Assembly (NCBI RefSeq): GCF_030418165.1
Contig: NZ_JAUHTQ010000006.1
Coordinates: forward strand, 62,001 to 126,000
Source of the DNA: Ureibacillus aquaedulcis
GTDB lineage: Bacteria; Bacillota; Bacilli; Bacillales_A; Planococcaceae
Length of the DNA stretch: 64,000 bases
Direction: 5' to 3'
The notes beneath the pieces are model-generated. The model made no database searches. It saw nothing but the letters and a program-made list of their open reading frames with translations, and was not told where the DNA came from. A program made the translations under genes and the position numbers. Shown here in pieces: positions 53,331-62,579 of the stretch. The first letter of the stretch is position 1, and every line of letters starts with the position of its first letter.

Positions 53331-54101
53331 TTATTTCTTTCGATAAAAAAATGTATCTTCAATTTCAAAGCCGTACTGAGCAGGATTAAAGATTTGTTCA
53401 GTGGAGCCGACAAACAAAATCCCACCGGGGCGCAACGCCCTGCTAAATTTATGATAGATTTGGTCCTTTGCTTCTTCTGTAAAGTAGATCATAACATTTC
53501 GGCAAACGATTAAATCATAATTTGACTCATATTGATCATTTAGAAGGTTATGCTTCTTGTAATTGACCGTTCTTTTAATCTCATCTTTTACTTTATAGAA
53601 AGAACCTTCCTGTACAAAATATTTCGTTTTTATATCGTAGGGAACCTCTGCAAGGGAACGTTCTGGGTATAAGCCAAGCTTTGCTTTCTGGATAACATTT
53701 TCATCAAGATCGGTAGCTATTACCTGGACTTGGGAAAGCGGTAGATGGTGGGATAATACCATGGAGATTGTATAGGGCTCTTCTCCCGTAGAACAAGCAG
53801 CACTCCAAATTTTCAAACGTTTATTGGACTGAAGCAGTAATGGGAATATTTTATTTTGCAAAATCTCCCAGCGTTTTCCGTTTCGGTAAAACTCCGAAAC
53901 ATTAATCGTCATCCTGTCCAGAAATTCATTCATTAAGTCACGATCTCTTTCAAGTGCCTGTAGAAATTCGACAAAACTGCGATATCCCTTTTTTTCATAA
54001 AGTGAGGTTAAACGTCTTTTCATCTGAGCTTCTTTATAGAGAGCTAAATTTATACCTGTTTTCTTATTTATACCAGCAATAAATTGTTCATAGTCTGACA
54101 T
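53331..54101 (-). CDS. cheR: chemotaxis methyltransferase CheR
   Basis: A 256-residue SAM-dependent methyltransferase that methylates glutamates of chemoreceptors. The helical N-terminal domain (about 1-75) precedes the catalytic domain with KIWSAACSTGEEPYTI, VIATDLDENV and VICRNVMIYF. It starts behind GAGGGGA. Its place between the aro cluster and ndk is the B. subtilis arrangement. Confidence 0.95.
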   Translation of the reverse strand: MSDYEQFIAGINKKTGINLALYKEAQMKRRLTSLYEKKGYRSFVEFLQALERDRDLMNEFLDRMTINVSEFYRNGKRWEILQNKIFPLLLQSNKRLKIWSAACSTGEEPYTISMVLSHHLPLSQVQVIATDLDENVIQKAKLGLYPERSLAEVPYDIKTKYFVQEGSFYKVKDEIKRTVNYKKHNLLNDQYESNYDLIVCRNVMIYFTEEAKDQIYHKFSRALRPGGILFVGSTEQIFNPAQYGFEIEDTFFYRKK

Positions 54102-54217
54102 CTGTATCTTTCCCCTCGTAGTATCCTATTTTCATTATATCGGAAATGTAGAAAATCGGGAATATATATCATTTCGACTAATTAAAATAGCGAAAGAGGG
54201 TGAAAAAGGGGCATTTT

Positions 54218-54475
54218 TTAGTATCTATCCTCTAGCTTTAATGGTACTGGCTGATCCAGGGTTAATTGTTGCCTCGTTTGTTCAATCTCTAGTCGAAGCT
54301 TTTCGGTTTCTATGATATATCCTTCTTTTCTCACTTTTTCCAGTTCGATTTCTTGCTTTAATACTTCTAGTTTCAATTTTGATTGCTTGCTTAAGTGACT
54401 TGTCATTATTGCGGTAATTGGTATAGCTGCACTAATCAATACAATGCCTAATACCAGAATTACGTAATCTTCCAA
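54218..54475 (-). CDS. small membrane protein with coiled coil
   Basis: An 85-residue protein starting at TTG 54475 eight nucleotides after GGAGG; the frame upstream overlaps this site. One membrane helix (about 4-26) is followed by a charged coiled coil (KLEVLKQEIELEKVRKEGYI onward). It sits between cheR and ndk, where B. subtilis has no equivalent known to me. It resembles small phage-shock-like or scaffold proteins only in layout, and I assign no function. Confidence 0.65.
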   Translation of the reverse strand: MEDYVILVLGIVLISAAIPITAIMTSHLSKQSKLKLEVLKQEIELEKVRKEGYIIETEKLRLEIEQTRQQLTLDQPVPLKLEDRY

Positions 54476-54545
54476 TTCTCTCACCTCCAAAATCGATTAT
54501 ATACCAAACTTCACTAAATTGTTTCCAAAAAGTTCCGTTTATGCC

Positions 54546-54588
54546 TAAAAAAATAACTATTGCAGATGCAATAGTTACTTTTTATTTC
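54546..54588 (-). terminator. ndk terminator
   Basis: 13-bp minus-strand stem AGTAACTATTGCA / TGCAATAGTTATT followed by TTTTT, about 25 nt after the stop. Confidence 0.93.
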
Positions 54589-54607
54589 ATATAATCGCAG
54601 GTGCGAA

Positions 54608-55024
54608 TTAAGCTAGTTCTCCACCGAACCATAAGCTGATTTCACGTTCTGCTGATTCAGCAGAATCTGAACCGTGGATAACGTTTTCAGAAATTGTTAC
54701 AGCATAGTCACCGCGGATTGTACCTGGTTGAGAATCAGAAGGTTTTGTAGCACCCATCATGATACGAGCTAAAGAAATTACGCTTTCGCCTTCCCATACC
54801 ATAGCGAATACTGGACCAGAAGTAATGAAATCAACTAATTCACCGAAGAATGGTTTGTCCGCATGCTCTGCGTAGTGAGCTTCAGCAACTTCACGAGAAG
54901 CTACCATAAGTTTAGCGCCTTTTAATTCGAAACCGCGACGTTCAAAACGGTCTACGATATCTCCAATTACTTGACGTTTTACTCCGTCTGGTTTAATCAT
55001 TAAAAAAGTTTTTTCGATTGCCAT
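54608..55024 (-). CDS. ndk: nucleoside diphosphate kinase
   Basis: A 138-residue kinase that balances NTP pools through a phospho-histidine (NVIHGSDS). [11 protein letters not shown] at the start and EREISLWF near the end are family motifs. It ends at GGELA, about ten residues earlier than typical Bacillales enzymes of about 148 residues, losing the usual C-terminal tail; no frameshift is obvious. It starts behind AAGGAG-like sequence and is monocistronic. Confidence 0.95.
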   Translation of the reverse strand: MAIEKTFLMIKPDGVKRQVIGDIVDRFERRGFELKGAKLMVASREVAEAHYAEHADKPFFGELVDFITSGPVFAMVWEGESVISLARIMMGATKPSDSQPGTIRGDYAVTISENVIHGSDSAESAEREISLWFGGELA

Positions 55025-55134
55025 AATTATAAAACACTCCTTAAGTTTGTCTAAAGGCGTTACACCTACCGATAAATATTACCAAAAGATGCGAAACACA
55101 TCAACTTTTACTAATAAAATCTTGCTAATTTAAC

Positions 55135-56109
55135 TTAAAATTTACGTTTTCCAATAAATAAAGCAACATCTCTTAGTTTTTTCTTCATGGGATGGTTCGG
55201 CAAAGCGTCAACTTCCTTCAACGCTTTCCTTAAATATTGATTGCTCAAATTGATTGCCTGCTTGATTGCATCCGAATTGCGTACAACCTTTAACATTTCC
55301 AATCGATCCGCTTCCGACACATCACTTTTGGATGCTTTCTCGACAAAGCGCTGGATTGTGGGATGATCCTTTAATAATAGAATAGGCAAAGTGATATTGC
55401 CCTGAAGCAAATCGCTTCCTGCAGGTTTTCCCAGCTCTTTATCAGTTGCGGTGAAATCCAGAATATCATCCACAATTTGATAGCTCATCCCTACAAAATA
55501 ACCAAATCGCTTTAAATGCCTTACATTTTTATCATCAAGTCCACCAACGACAGCCCCTAGTTCACAGCTTGATTCGATAAGCAGTGCTGTTTTTCGCTTT
55601 ATTCGGCGGAAATAATCTTTCAGGTTTTGTTCTCCTCGAAACTTGTCTTCAATTTGAATGACTTCACCGTTACAAATTTCAACCATTGTTTTTGCTAAAA
55701 TTTGATGAACTTTTACGTTTTCAATAGATGTCACATACTCCAAAGCCCTTGCAAATATAAAATCACCCGTATACATGGCAACTCGATTGTTCCATTGGGC
55801 TTTTACTGTATGTCTGCCTCTTCTCAAATCTGAATCATCAATAACATCATCATGTACAAGTGATGCCATATGAATTAACTCCAACGGTACGGCAATATTT
55901 TTGATTTGATCAATATTATACTGCCCAAATTTTGCACTTATTAAAACAAAAACAGGGCGAATTCGTTTACCGCCAGCCTGCAACAAATGGAGAGAGGCAT
56001 CATTTATCAAGTGTGAAGACGAGTTTAACGCAGTTTCTAATTCCTTTTCGATGATGTCTATATCCGATTTCAAATCCGAATAGAGTAATGTTAACTTCAT
56101 CTTTTCCAC
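55135..56109 (-). CDS. hepT: heptaprenyl diphosphate synthase component II
   Basis: The 324-residue catalytic subunit building the C35 side chain of menaquinone. The aspartate-rich motifs are DDVIDDSDLRRG and DDILDFTATD. GTG 56109 has GGGGGAGAAGG upstream; ATG 56100 is an alternative. It works as a heterodimer with HepS, encoded two genes upstream, with menG between, the conserved hepS-menG-hepT order. Confidence 0.95.
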   Translation of the reverse strand: MEKMKLTLLYSDLKSDIDIIEKELETALNSSSHLINDASLHLLQAGGKRIRPVFVLISAKFGQYNIDQIKNIAVPLELIHMASLVHDDVIDDSDLRRGRHTVKAQWNNRVAMYTGDFIFARALEYVTSIENVKVHQILAKTMVEICNGEVIQIEDKFRGEQNLKDYFRRIKRKTALLIESSCELGAVVGGLDDKNVRHLKRFGYFVGMSYQIVDDILDFTATDKELGKPAGSDLLQGNITLPILLLKDHPTIQRFVEKASKSDVSEADRLEMLKVVRNSDAIKQAINLSNQYLRKALKEVDALPNHPMKKKLRDVALFIGKRKF

Positions 56110-56127
56110 GCGCGAAACCTTCTCCCC

Positions 56128-56832
56128 CTAGTTTTCTTTTTTAAAGCCCATATGCATAGCTGAAGCCCCACCGCTATACGCCTTATATGTTACTTTTTCA
56201 AAGTCTGCTTCCTCGAACATTTTCGCCAGTTTTTTCATCCCCGGGAAATCGTTTGCAGATTCCTGTAACCAAGAATATTCTTTGAAGCTTTTCGCAAACA
56301 ATCTACCGAATAATGGCATGATGTATTTGAAATAGAACCTAAATAATTGTCTATACCCGGGGATTTCAGTTTGTGATGTTTCAAGACAAACGGCCATCCC
56401 ACCCGGCTTTAACACTCTATTCATTTCTTTTAATACTTGCATATAATCCGGAACATTTCGCAGACCAAATCCAATCGTTACATAATCGAAGGTATGATCC
56501 TCAAATGGAAGCTCCATTGCATTGCCATGAATCAATTCAACTTGTGGGTAAGGTTTAACCTTGTTCTCTCCAACTTTCAGCATATTCTTGCTGAAATCCA
56601 ATCCTTTGACAATACCTGTTTCCCCAGTTGCCTTTGCAAGCGCCACTGTCCAGTCGGCTGTACCACAACAAACATCCAGGCATTTTGAACCTGGTTTAAC
56701 AGCCATTCGTTTCATCGTATCTTCACGCCACTTAACATGTAATTGAAAGCTGATAACCGAATTCATTTTGTCATAGTTATCGGATATGCTCTCAAAAACC
56801 TCATGTACGTGCTGCTCTTTCGATTTAGCCAT
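56128..56832 (-). CDS. menG: demethylmenaquinone methyltransferase
   Basis: A 234-residue UbiE/MenG-type SAM methyltransferase, last step of menaquinone synthesis. Motif I is [34 protein letters not shown] and [15 protein letters not shown] are further UbiE signatures. It lies between hepS and hepT and so is co-expressed with side-chain synthesis. Confidence 0.96.
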   Translation of the reverse strand: MAKSKEQHVHEVFESISDNYDKMNSVISFQLHVKWREDTMKRMAVKPGSKCLDVCCGTADWTVALAKATGETGIVKGLDFSKNMLKVGENKVKPYPQVELIHGNAMELPFEDHTFDYVTIGFGLRNVPDYMQVLKEMNRVLKPGGMAVCLETSQTEIPGYRQLFRFYFKYIMPLFGRLFAKSFKEYSWLQESANDFPGMKKLAKMFEEADFEKVTYKAYSGGASAMHMGFKKEN

Positions 56833-56839
56833 TTTTTCA

Positions 56840-57610
56840 TTACCTTTCTCGCGTTAATTTCTCGTTTAACGCAACTTGATGCTGTATGTATAACTTTAAA
56901 TCGTCTTTTAAAAACTCCGACGTCTCAAGATATTCGTTAAGCAAATTTTTCAGCGAATCAATTTCTTTTTGAATGATTGACTCAATTGAACCTTCTCCCC
57001 CAGCAACACTTTCCTGCATTTTAACAAATAGATTGGAAGCAGTACCACATTGATGTTGATGGAGTTCCTTTTGCAATTGAAGCAATAGTAGGCCCGTATG
57101 CATGAAAGGACTATACTGTTCAAATTGATATACCTGATAAAAACGTTTGATTAACTCTGTTTGAATGACAGAAATAACTTGGTACCACTCATTGACTGTG
57201 TATTGCGATGATTCATATAACTTGATTTGCTGTTCACACCTGCTCACAATTCCTTCGGAGAGCTGACGAATTAAAGGGATATTGCCGGAATGTGCCAATA
57301 TTTCATAATAGCGCCCACTATAATAATCACCGGAAAGAACTGTCAGCTGCTGTTCTTTGCTAGTAGCATTGCTTTCACTTATTTTATCGTGTTCACTAAG
57401 TGAAGCGTGTACAATGCCTACCGTAATTGCACTTTTTTGGATTTGTTCATCCCACTTTTCTCCATTTATAAATGGCAATAACAAATAAAACAACTGATTT
57501 TCATCGAGCATTGGTGATCCTGTATATTGAATCAAAGTTCTATGACGAACATGCATGAAAATATTTGTTTTTAATTGTTCTATTGATTGCTGAATGTATG
57601 TTGCATCCAT
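56840..57610 (-). CDS. hepS: heptaprenyl diphosphate synthase component I
   Basis: The 256-residue non-catalytic partner of HepT that sets product length. It shows the family segments [11 protein letters not shown] and [15 protein letters not shown]. Sequence conservation is low in this family, but the hepS-menG-hepT context makes the call firm. It starts behind GGAG. Confidence 0.92.
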   Translation of the reverse strand: MDATYIQQSIEQLKTNIFMHVRHRTLIQYTGSPMLDENQLFYLLLPFINGEKWDEQIQKSAITVGIVHASLSEHDKISESNATSKEQQLTVLSGDYYSGRYYEILAHSGNIPLIRQLSEGIVSRCEQQIKLYESSQYTVNEWYQVISVIQTELIKRFYQVYQFEQYSPFMHTGLLLLQLQKELHQHQCGTASNLFVKMQESVAGGEGSIESIIQKEIDSLKNLLNEYLETSEFLKDDLKLYIQHQVALNEKLTRER

Positions 57611-57734
57611 AGAAATTACTCCATTCTACTTAAAGTGCAATGTGTGGCTCCCATTGCATTGTTTCGTTTGGTTCACCAATATAAATAAACTTTATTCTAT
57701 ACAATTACTATTTGTCATTTTGTGTAAATAACCA

Positions 57735-57956
57735 TTACTTTTTAGAGCCACTCTCAACGACACCGTGTGATGAATGAATCTTGGCTTTTCCACGAATTTT
57801 CATTGCAGAAGTATGTTCTGTAAATTGAGCAATCATTACTTCTCCAGTATCCAACTTTTCGGAATGATGAAATTTGGTATCCGTACCACGTGTTAAACCG
57901 ATTACATGTACGCCATCTTCTAGAGCTTCAATTATAATATAATCTGGTTGAGTCAT
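57735..57956 (-). CDS. mtrB: trp RNA-binding attenuation protein (TRAP)
   Basis: A 73-residue subunit of the 11-mer ring that binds tryptophan and wraps (G/U)AG repeats in trp mRNAs. [22 protein letters not shown] and [13 protein letters not shown] carry the RNA-binding Lys-Lys-Arg positions. ATG 57956 follows GAGGAGA; the upstream frame to 57986 has no ribosome site. In B. subtilis mtrA(folE)-mtrB are adjacent; here 280 bp separate them. The trp operon is absent from the aro cluster in this window. Confidence 0.96.
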   Translation of the reverse strand: MTQPDYIIIEALEDGVHVIGLTRGTDTKFHHSEKLDTGEVMIAQFTEHTSAMKIRGKAKIHSSHGVVESGSKK

Positions 57957-58236
57957 TTTATTCTGTCTCCTCAAAATCAAATTCATCTAGGCATATAGAG
58001 ACTGTCGGTAAAATTTAACAACAGTTGGAATATATGCAAAAAGTATATTATCCGGGCGAGGAGGCCTGCAAGATGCAGGTCAGCCAGCCATTGCCCGCAT
58101 TGACGGGGGAATCTTAGGCTAAACTTCCTCTTTTGTTCCCGCTAAAAGTCGTCTTTTGCCCCGTAGGATATTCCGCTTTTATGGGAAATTAGTGAAAACC
58201 TTTTCTTGTACATCATATCATAATAAAACTATAGTT
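57957..58236. other. folE-mtrB spacer
   Basis: About 280 bp, locally GC-richer than its surroundings, with a CCTGCA/TGCAGG hairpin (58065-58079). No gene, clear terminator or run of (G/U)AG triplets was recognised. Confidence 0.45.
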
Positions 58237-58806
58237 TTAAGACATTTGAATAAATGAAATGACTTCTCTTCTTAAAACGTCGTCTTCTGCATAAACTCCC
58301 CGAGCAACAGAAGTTACTGTTTTGGAGCCAGGTTTTTTTAGTCCGCGCATTGTCATACACATATGCTCCGCTTCGATAACGACATACACGCCATAAGGTT
58401 CCAGCATCTCCATGATCGTATCTGCCACCGTTGAGGTGATTCTTTCCTGTAATTGAGGTCTGCGGGCTACAGATTCGACACATCTGCCAAGCTTGCTTAA
58501 TCCTGCAACTCGCCCCCCCTGCGGTAAATAAGCTATGTGAGCTTTTCCGTAAAACGGGACTAGGTGATGTTCACACATAGAATAAAAAGGTATATCTTTC
58601 ACTAGTACTAGCTCTTCATGATTTTCATGGAAAACTGTGCTAAAAAACTCTCTTGGATCTTCATCTATCCCACTAAACATTTCTGCATACATCTTGGAAA
58701 CTCGTTGCGGCGTATCCAGTAGTCCCTCACGATCTACATCTTCTCCAACTGCTTCTAAAATCATTTTTACGGCTTCTTCTATTTTTTCTAGATTTACTTT
58801 CGACAT
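58237..58806 (-). CDS. folE: GTP cyclohydrolase I
   Basis: A 189-residue zinc enzyme (MtrA of B. subtilis) starting folate synthesis. Zinc ligands are in MCEHHLVPF and [31 protein letters not shown] is a further signature. ATG 58806 follows AGGAGG at 7 nt; the longer frame from 58860 lacks this. It lies upstream of mtrB as in Bacillus. Confidence 0.97.
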   Translation of the reverse strand: MSKVNLEKIEEAVKMILEAVGEDVDREGLLDTPQRVSKMYAEMFSGIDEDPREFFSTVFHENHEELVLVKDIPFYSMCEHHLVPFYGKAHIAYLPQGGRVAGLSKLGRCVESVARRPQLQERITSTVADTIMEMLEPYGVYVVIEAEHMCMTMRGLKKPGSKTVTSVARGVYAEDDVLRREVISFIQMS

Positions 58807-58962
58807 CTTTCTTCCTCCTAGTACTGATGGACAGTCGCTACTCAAAAAGAATCGTAGCACATCCTTACCCTTTTCGCAAAATAGGATTTATTTCGACCTT
58901 TAATCTGTTTAATATGTATTTTGAAAGCTTGATTTTTTCTATTCATCGTTTTACGGCAAGTA

Positions 58963-59005
58963 AAAAGAGCAGTCATCATGCTTGTCCATGACGACTGCTC
59001 TATGT
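58963..59005 (-). terminator. hbs terminator
   Basis: 15-bp minus-strand stem AGAGCAGTCGTCATG / CATGATGACTGCTCT followed by TTTTAC, just after the hbs stop. Confidence 0.92.
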
Positions 59006-59023
59006 AACTGCTAGACGCTAATA

Positions 59024-59296
59024 TTATTTTACAGCATCTTTAAGAGCTTTACCTGGTTTAAAAGCAGGTACCTTGCTAGCAGCGATTTCGATTTCTTTAC
59101 CTGTTTGTGGGTTACGCCCTTTACGAGCGGCACGTTCACGTACTTCGAAGTTACCAAAACCAATTAATTGTACTTTGTCACCCTTTGCAAGAGCATCTTG
59201 AATTGTATCAAATACAGCTTCAACTGCTTTAGAAGCGTCTTTTTTTGAAAGACCTGCAGCTTCAGCAACAGAGTTTACTAATTCTGTTTTATTCAC
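59024..59296 (-). CDS. hbs: DNA-binding protein HU
   Basis: A 90-residue nucleoid protein that bends DNA as a dimer. It begins [20 protein letters not shown] and has the arm region [23 protein letters not shown] 59296 is chosen because AGGAGG lies eight nucleotides upstream and the product matches B. subtilis HBsu; the ATG three codons earlier sits on the ribosome site. Confidence 0.97.
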   Translation of the reverse strand: MNKTELVNSVAEAAGLSKKDASKAVEAVFDTIQDALAKGDKVQLIGFGNFEVRERAARKGRNPQTGKEIEIAASKVPAFKPGKALKDAVK

Positions 59297-59342
59297 ACCA
59301 TTCACCTCCTCTCAAAGGGTCATGAACCTAAATCATGTAAAA

Positions 59343-59371
59343 AGATTAACATATAGAAAATCCCTATGCAA
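59343..59371 (-). promoter_or_regulatory. possible hbs promoter
   Basis: Minus-strand TTGCAT - 17 bp - TAATCT preceded by TGT (extended -10 element), about 45 bp before the GTG start. Confidence 0.4.
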
Positions 59372-59425
59372 CTGTATTTATCCATGTTTTTCAACAATAA
59401 ATGGCTTTTTTTCATCTAAAACACA

Positions 59426-59466
59426 AATAACAGGACTTTTCACCCTGCTAAATGAAAAGTCCCGTT
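59426..59466 (-). terminator. probable spoIVA terminator
   Basis: 14-bp minus-strand stem AACGGGACTTTTCA / TGAAAAGTCCTGTT followed by ATTTGTGTTTT. Confidence 0.65.
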
Positions 59467-59702
59467 CCTAATTTATACCATTTTTATTGAATTTATACAT
59501 TAAACTTACATAATAGCGATATTGCTAATTAGCCCATTTTCATCTTAAGTGCCCTTGAAAAACGGCTCAAACAAATAGGTCAGAAGGCATCTTTTTGGCT
59601 TTTGATTTTATACACTTTATTCCATATCCATGTTCCTATGAGATGCAACGAAGGATATAAATGCATAATTATTCAAGCATATTCACGCCTAAGCCGATTA
59701 TC

Positions 59703-61181
59703 CTAAATGATAAATGTGACTAATCCTCGTTCGCCTTCGTTAACCATTCTTTCGATTGTTTGGCGCATTCTCTTCTTAGCACTTGGAGGAACAGCATTCA
59801 TCTTATAACGAATTCCCTCTTGCAGCACTTCATGGAGTGTCGTGCCAAATAGCTGCGTTTGCCATAACTGGTCGCGATCATGTTTATAAGAGTACTGTAA
59901 ATCTTTAAGTAGTTGATTTGCGTAGAATTCCGTACCGATCAAAGGTGCAAATTCCGTTTCCATATCCACTCGGATTATATGGTAGGAAGGTGCACTCGCT
60001 TTCATGCGAACGCCATAGAAATTATTTTGTTTAATGATTTCGGGTTCGCTTGGCTGGAATTCTTCCAATGTCGGTAAAGAGATGCCATAGCCATTATCAC
60101 TTGCTTCATCAATGGCTTCACGGAATCTTCTTTGCGCTTGCTTCGCTTCAGCCGCTTCTTTGATGAAAAGCAGCCAGTCTTTCTTTGTATCAATCGGAGC
60201 ATCCAGCCATTCATTGCAAACAGCTTTATAGATTTCTGGTTTTAGCGTTATGCGTACTGTTGCTACACCCAACCCGGCATCTACCCGTTCGATTTCACTT
60301 TCTTCCACAAAGTCAATTTCACGCAACTCTTTAGCGGCCTGGGATACATCCCGAATCTTCGTCACCGAATTCAAAACATTCCCTACTGCATCAGAAAGCG
60401 TTACATTCAACGGATGTGTATAATCCAGTACATCCAGCCAATCTGGCTTTTCAACCTCTATATCTTCAATCGGGAACTCATATAATGCCTCTTGAAGAAT
60501 ATATTCCATATCCTTCGTATTCATTTGGTCGATTGCAACCGGGATAACTGGAACCTCGTATTTTTCCAGTAATTCATGACGAAGTGCCATTGTGTTATTG
60601 TGTGTTGGCATTTGACAGTTCAACACAATAACAAACGGTTTCCCAATTTCTTTTAGTTGTTGTACAATCTGTTCTTCGGCAACTTCTGCTGCATGACGGT
60701 TAATCCCATTAACCGATCCATCTGTTGTAACGACAACGCCAATATTTGCATGGTCGCGAATTACCTTATCCGTACCAATTTTCGCCGCTTCTTCAAAAGG
60801 AATTGCTTCTGAATGCCATGGTGTATGAACGTATTTAGGACCGTCCTCATCCTCGTAGCCTCTTACACCGTCGATTACATACCCAACACAATCCGCAAAA
60901 CGAATACGGAACGGAATTTCGCTTTCACCAATCGTAATCTCTGTTCCCTGTGCAGGAACAAATTTTGGTTCAGCAGTCATAATAACAGGACCTGGTGAAC
61001 TTTGAGGCAGCTCGTCCAGTGCTCTTTTGCGATCTTCTTCGTTTACGATATTCGGGAGCACAACCGACTCCATCATTTTCTTCACAAAAGTGGACTTACC
61101 AACTCTAACAGGCCCTACAACACCGATATATACGTCCCCATTCGTTCTTTCTGCTATTTGATGAAAGATTTCTTCGCCTAT
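59703..61181 (-). CDS. spoIVA: stage IV sporulation protein A (spore coat ATPase), ATA start
   Basis: The cytoskeletal ATPase that forms the basement layer of the spore coat around the forespore. The complete product is 492 residues, exactly the B. subtilis length, if translation begins at ATA 61179-61181, seven nucleotides after GGAGG in AAAGGAGG. This includes IAERTNGDVYIGVVGPVRVGKSTF coded upstream of the first conventional start, containing the P-loop GPVRVGKST essential for ATP binding. The nearest conventional in-frame start (GTG 61085) lies after the P-loop, and an in-frame TAG lies just upstream of the ribosome site. The C-terminus GERGLVTFII is typical. A SigE-like promoter precedes it. 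Confidence 0.9.
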   Translation of the reverse strand: MGEEIFHQIAERTNGDVYIGVVGPVRVGKSTFVKKMMESVVLPNIVNEEDRKRALDELPQSSPGPVIMTAEPKFVPAQGTEITIGESEIPFRIRFADCVGYVIDGVRGYEDEDGPKYVHTPWHSEAIPFEEAAKIGTDKVIRDHANIGVVVTTDGSVNGINRHAAEVAEEQIVQQLKEIGKPFVIVLNCQMPTHNNTMALRHELLEKYEVPVIPVAIDQMNTKDMEYILQEALYEFPIEDIEVEKPDWLDVLDYTHPLNVTLSDAVGNVLNSVTKIRDVSQAAKELREIDFVEESEIERVDAGLGVATVRITLKPEIYKAVCNEWLDAPIDTKKDWLLFIKEAAEAKQAQRRFREAIDEASDNGYGISLPTLEEFQPSEPEIIKQNNFYGVRMKASAPSYHIIRVDMETEFAPLIGTEFYANQLLKDLQYSYKHDRDQLWQTQLFGTTLHEVLQEGIRYKMNAVPPSAKKRMRQTIERMVNEGERGLVTFII

Positions 61182-61265
61182 TGTAGCTCCTCCTTTACGT
61201 AATTTAGTCTATGTACGACATTCTTCAAATATGAAAACGCCTTGTACGAAAATTTTTGGATAGTG

Positions 61266-61295
61266 AATGTATGATCGAATTGTTGGCCTAATTGA
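61266..61295 (-). promoter_or_regulatory. SigE-type promoter of spoIVA
   Basis: Minus-strand CATACATT (61266-61273) matches the SigE -10 CATACANT completely; TCAATTA (61289-61295) lies 15 bp upstream and partly matches the -35. B. subtilis spoIVA is SigE-dependent. Confidence 0.55.
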
Positions 61296-61336
61296 AGAGA
61301 TATATCGTACAAACTGACCCGCCTACTTATACATAT

Positions 61337-61384
61337 GAAAAAAATGTTTAAAAAATATGTAAAAAAACATATTTTTTAAACACT
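61337..61384 (-). terminator. yphF terminator
   Basis: 14-bp AT-rich stem GTTTAAAAAATATG / CATATTTTTTAAAC followed by ATTTTTTTC on the minus strand. Confidence 0.8.
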
Positions 61385-61414
61385 TTTATTTTTTCTTCCA
61401 TTATAGTAGCTTTA

Positions 61415-62164
61415 CTATTTAGCTGTTGATTCTTCCTGCCCTGTTTTGTCGGTAGTCGGATCATACATAAAAATCGGTTCGTTATTTTCATCAACCGTAT
61501 ATGGCAATGAATATGCCGGTACGACTGGATAAGCATCCACGAGCAGCATTCGAATATCCTCGCCAGGGGTTGGCTTTAAATTATTCTCTTTTATGAAGAT
61601 ATTCAAGTCTACTGAGTAATCGATATAGATCTCCCCTTCAGTCGTAACAATCAATGGAAGTAAGTTATTCGTGTACGGACTTTGAACAGTTAAGTCTTCC
61701 TTATAGCCAATTTTTTCAAAATCAATCGAGTACACATAATCTGCAATCTGCTCTTTAAAAGTCGGGTAGTAGGTACTCATAAATCGAATGTTCAATTCAC
61801 GAATTTTCTCTGCAGATCGTAAATCGACTAACTTTACAGTCGGCTTCACTTCAGGATTCCAAATAATATACTGAAATAACCCACCCTTCTCAAATGAGTT
61901 AGCCGGTGGATTGGCTATATATTTAGGGACCAGTTTTTCAAAATCAATAGGATATTTTATAAAGATATCTGTATCCATGTCACGTGTTTTTATAGGAAGA
62001 ACACCAGTATCTGCTTGAAATTCCTCCACTGCCTTTTGAACAGAGGCTAATTGAAGGTCATCCGGCACCTGACTTTCTGCTTTCTCCTCTTCCGGGAAAA
62101 GGCAGCCTGATAACAACACTGTAGTAAGAGCTAGTACGAAAAACAGGCTCCATTTTCTCTTCAT
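61415..62164 (-). CDS. yphF: YphF-like lipoprotein
   Basis: A 249-residue lipoprotein with lipobox LLSGC (Cys21) and a mainly extracellular domain. Size and position between spoIVA and yphE match B. subtilis YphF (244 residues), whose function is unknown. It starts behind AGGTGAG. No catalytic motif seen. Confidence 0.8.
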   Translation of the reverse strand: MKRKWSLFFVLALTTVLLSGCLFPEEEKAESQVPDDLQLASVQKAVEEFQADTGVLPIKTRDMDTDIFIKYPIDFEKLVPKYIANPPANSFEKGGLFQYIIWNPEVKPTVKLVDLRSAEKIRELNIRFMSTYYPTFKEQIADYVYSIDFEKIGYKEDLTVQSPYTNNLLPLIVTTEGEIYIDYSVDLNIFIKENNLKPTPGEDIRMLLVDAYPVVPAYSLPYTVDENNEPIFMYDPTTDKTGQEESTAK

Positions 62165-62231
62165 TTCTACTCACCTCGGGTAAATTGTTTCACTAACAGC
62201 TACCATTTTGAAGCTACACTATGTATGTAAT

Positions 62232-62492
62232 TTAGTTTGGCCATGTCAGAACCACTAGCACCATCAGGATGGAACCGATTGCAAAAATAACAAAAGCAAC
62301 TAATCGCAAAACTAGAGATAAGCACCCATTGTTAACCCATTTTCTTGTAAGCCCCACAATCAGTACAGATAATAACATGGCACCAATTGAATAAAAAGAA
62401 ACCCACATGACATCCAGTGCATGCATACTCGCAAGTGGTCCCCTCGCCGTTTGCAGCGTTAGAAAATTCATGGAAGATAACAAATTTTGCAA
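62232..62492 (-). CDS. yphE: YphE-like small membrane protein (DUF2768)
   Basis: An 86-residue protein with two membrane helices (about 28-48 and 60-82). It starts at TTG 62492, eight nucleotides after AAAGGAGG, the only good ribosome site. The DUF2768 family core begins at about residue 29 (MWVSFYSIGAMLL), so the N-terminus is about 20 residues longer than usual. It lies between gpsA and yphF as in B. subtilis. Confidence 0.75.
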   Translation of the reverse strand: MQNLLSSMNFLTLQTARGPLASMHALDVMWVSFYSIGAMLLSVLIVGLTRKWVNNGCLSLVLRLVAFVIFAIGSILMVLVVLTWPN

Positions 62493-62579
62493 GTTGTAAA
62501 CCTCCTTTCACAAGAAGAGGAGGTAAACGAACTACCTCCACATAACTTTTATTCCCAATGAAAACATGCCGTCAATCTT

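Larger units (their letters stand above)
59297..59702. other. hbs-spoIVA intergenic region
   Basis: About 405 bp holding the hbs promoter (TTGCAT 59366-59371, 17 bp, TAATCT 59343-59348 with TG extension) and a hairpin that probably ends spoIVA transcription (59428-59465). Nothing else recognisable. Confidence 0.5.

Noticed and set aside
58073-58117. 14-residue plus-strand peptide with GGAGG upstream, between mtrB and folE
   Set aside because: Very short, opposite strand to both neighbours, no promoter; the ribosome-site match is likely chance in a GC-rich patch.
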